From NCBI GenBank assembly GCA_030447305.1, contig JAUJPC010000001.1, forward strand, positions 124,001 to 188,000: a DNA stretch of 64,000 nucleotides. The letters run 5' to 3'. The notes below the pieces were generated by a model. It made no database searches and was not told the origin of the DNA. It saw only the letters and a program-made list of their open reading frames with translations. This document shows positions 63,410 through 64,000 of the stretch, piece by piece. Numbering within the stretch: the first letter of the stretch is position 1; each line of letters opens with the position of its first letter. The translations under genes were made by a program, and so were the position numbers. This stretch comes from Actinomycetota bacterium. GTDB lineage: Bacteria; Actinomycetota; CADDZG01; JAHWKV01.

Positions 63410-64000
63410 GGAGTGCCCGCAGGATCGCCGCATTGCCGCCGTACCTGTTCGCCGAGCTGGACCGAAAGGTCTCCGAGGCCAAGGCGACGGGGGTGGACGT
63501 TATCTCGTTTGGCATAGGTGACCCCGACCGGCCGACGCCGGCCCACATCGTGGAGGCGGGGCAGAAAGCCATGGCCGATCAGGCCACCCACCAGTACCCG
63601 TCCTACTACGGGATGCCGGAGTTCCGGGAGGCGGTTGCCGCCTACTACGACCGACGCTTCGGTGTGACTCTGGATCCGGCCACCCAGGTCCTGCCGCTGA
63701 TCGGCTCAAAGGAGGGGATCGCCCACCTAGCAACCGCCTTCGTCGACCCCGGCGACATGGTCTTGGTGCAGGATCCCGGCTACCCGGTGTACCAAACGGC
63801 CACCATGCTGGCCGGCGGCGGAACCTTCTCCATCCCGCTCAACGAGGAGAACGACTTCGTCCCCCGGCTGGATCGGATCCCTCAGCTGTCGGTCCAGGCC
63901 TCGAAGGTCCTGTGGATCAACTTCCCCTCGAACCCGACCTCCGCCGTCTGTACCCCGGAGTTCATGGCTGGGGCGGTCAAGTTCTGCGCCGGCAACGACC
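63406..64000 (+). CDS. dapL: LL-diaminopimelate aminotransferase-like (N-terminal part, cut by window end)
   Basis: At least 198 codons of a class I/II PLP aminotransferase. The TTG at 63406 overlaps the dapF stop. Motifs: ISFGIGDPDRPTPAHIVEAG, QYPSYYGMPEFREAVAAYY, LIGSKEGIAHLATAFVDPGD, then DPGYPVYQTATMLAGG and INFPSNPTSAV. The PLP lysine lies beyond the window. Position after dapF and the GSKEG pattern favour DapL-type over generic aspartate aminotransferase; that would bypass DapD/DapC/DapE. Confidence 0.82.
   Translation, partial: MRSARRIAALPPYLFAELDRKVSEAKATGVDVISFGIGDPDRPTPAHIVEAGQKAMADQATHQYPSYYGMPEFREAVAAYYDRRFGVTLDPATQVLPLIGSKEGIAHLATAFVDPGDMVLVQDPGYPVYQTATMLAGGGTFSIPLNEENDFVPRLDRIPQLSVQASKVLWINFPSNPTSAVCTPEFMAGAVKFCAGND

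Overview
The window is a high-GC stretch from an actinobacterium, most likely an uncultivated, deep-branching Actinomycetota lineage rather than a well-studied genus. The evidence is gene order (mec-cysO-cysM-murI-MBL-rph-rdgB as in mycobacteria; rimP-nusA-ylxR-infB; dapA-rnj-ftsK; recA-recX-rny-miaB-miaA-dapF), a PPOX/F420-type flavin protein, three-subunit PntAA/PntAB/PntB transhydrogenase, LL-diaminopimelate aminotransferase, and the co-existence of RNase J and RNase Y. Almost all of it is housekeeping chromosome; the first 5 kb is accessory.

Region 1-4.9 kb is an integron. A frameshifted IntI-type tyrosine recombinase (3810-4864, minus) carries the IntI-specific extra segment. Downstream of its 3' end lie a candidate attI (about 3675-3760) and a row of five attC sites (one with a 55-bp tandem duplication) separating small cassettes: hicBA toxin-antitoxin, an intact 83-aa two-helix membrane protein, two apparently frameshifted small membrane proteins, one cassette with no clear gene, and perhaps a small Cys-rich protein. 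Integrase and cassette genes point the same way (reverse-type integron). A frameshifted IS110-family element sits at the distal end.

Region 5-13 kb: a frameshifted ABC-F ATPase, a PPOX protein, a decayed SCP2-domain gene, then a forward run that starts with selD, itself a selenoprotein (in-frame UGA at codon 15), followed by the Mec+/CysO/CysM sulfur-carrier cysteine pathway, murI, an Rv1339-like MBL phosphodiesterase, rph and rdgB. Region 13-18.7 kb holds tRNA-Leu, tRNA-Lys and tRNA-His, two lipoproteins, a secreted or anchored thermonuclease, a DAO-type flavoprotein and a PDZ-TM-SHOCT protein.

Region 18.7-24.3 kb (minus) is the most unusual chromosomal block: an FAD oxidoreductase followed by homologues of glycine/sarcosine/betaine reductase GrdE, GrdB and GrdC. 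GrdB is read through UGA (TST-Sec-GTGTRCG) with a hairpin right behind it. The GrdE homologue has only one cysteine, near its C-terminus, so it cannot be processed like the pyruvoyl proproteins, and no grdA or grdD is present. Together with the selenoprotein SelD this suggests a selenium-dependent enzyme that differs from classical glycine reductase.

Region 24-43 kb: pheA, dedA, the pnt operon, then the translation/RNA operon rimP-nusA-ylxR-infB-ylxP-rbfA-nrnA-truB-ribF, rpsO, pnp (with strong leader hairpins), an M16 peptidase and dapB. Region 43-64 kb: GNAT, dapA, rnj, mazEF, ftsK, a TPR protein, a RodZ-like protein, pgsA-cinA-thpR, recA (LexA box) -recX, rny behind a terminator-like leader, miaB, miaA, dapF and a truncated dapL. 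The lysine/DAP genes dapA, dapB, dapF and dapL are all here but scattered. Single-base frame breaks are concentrated in the first 20 kb; no long core gene after that appears broken.
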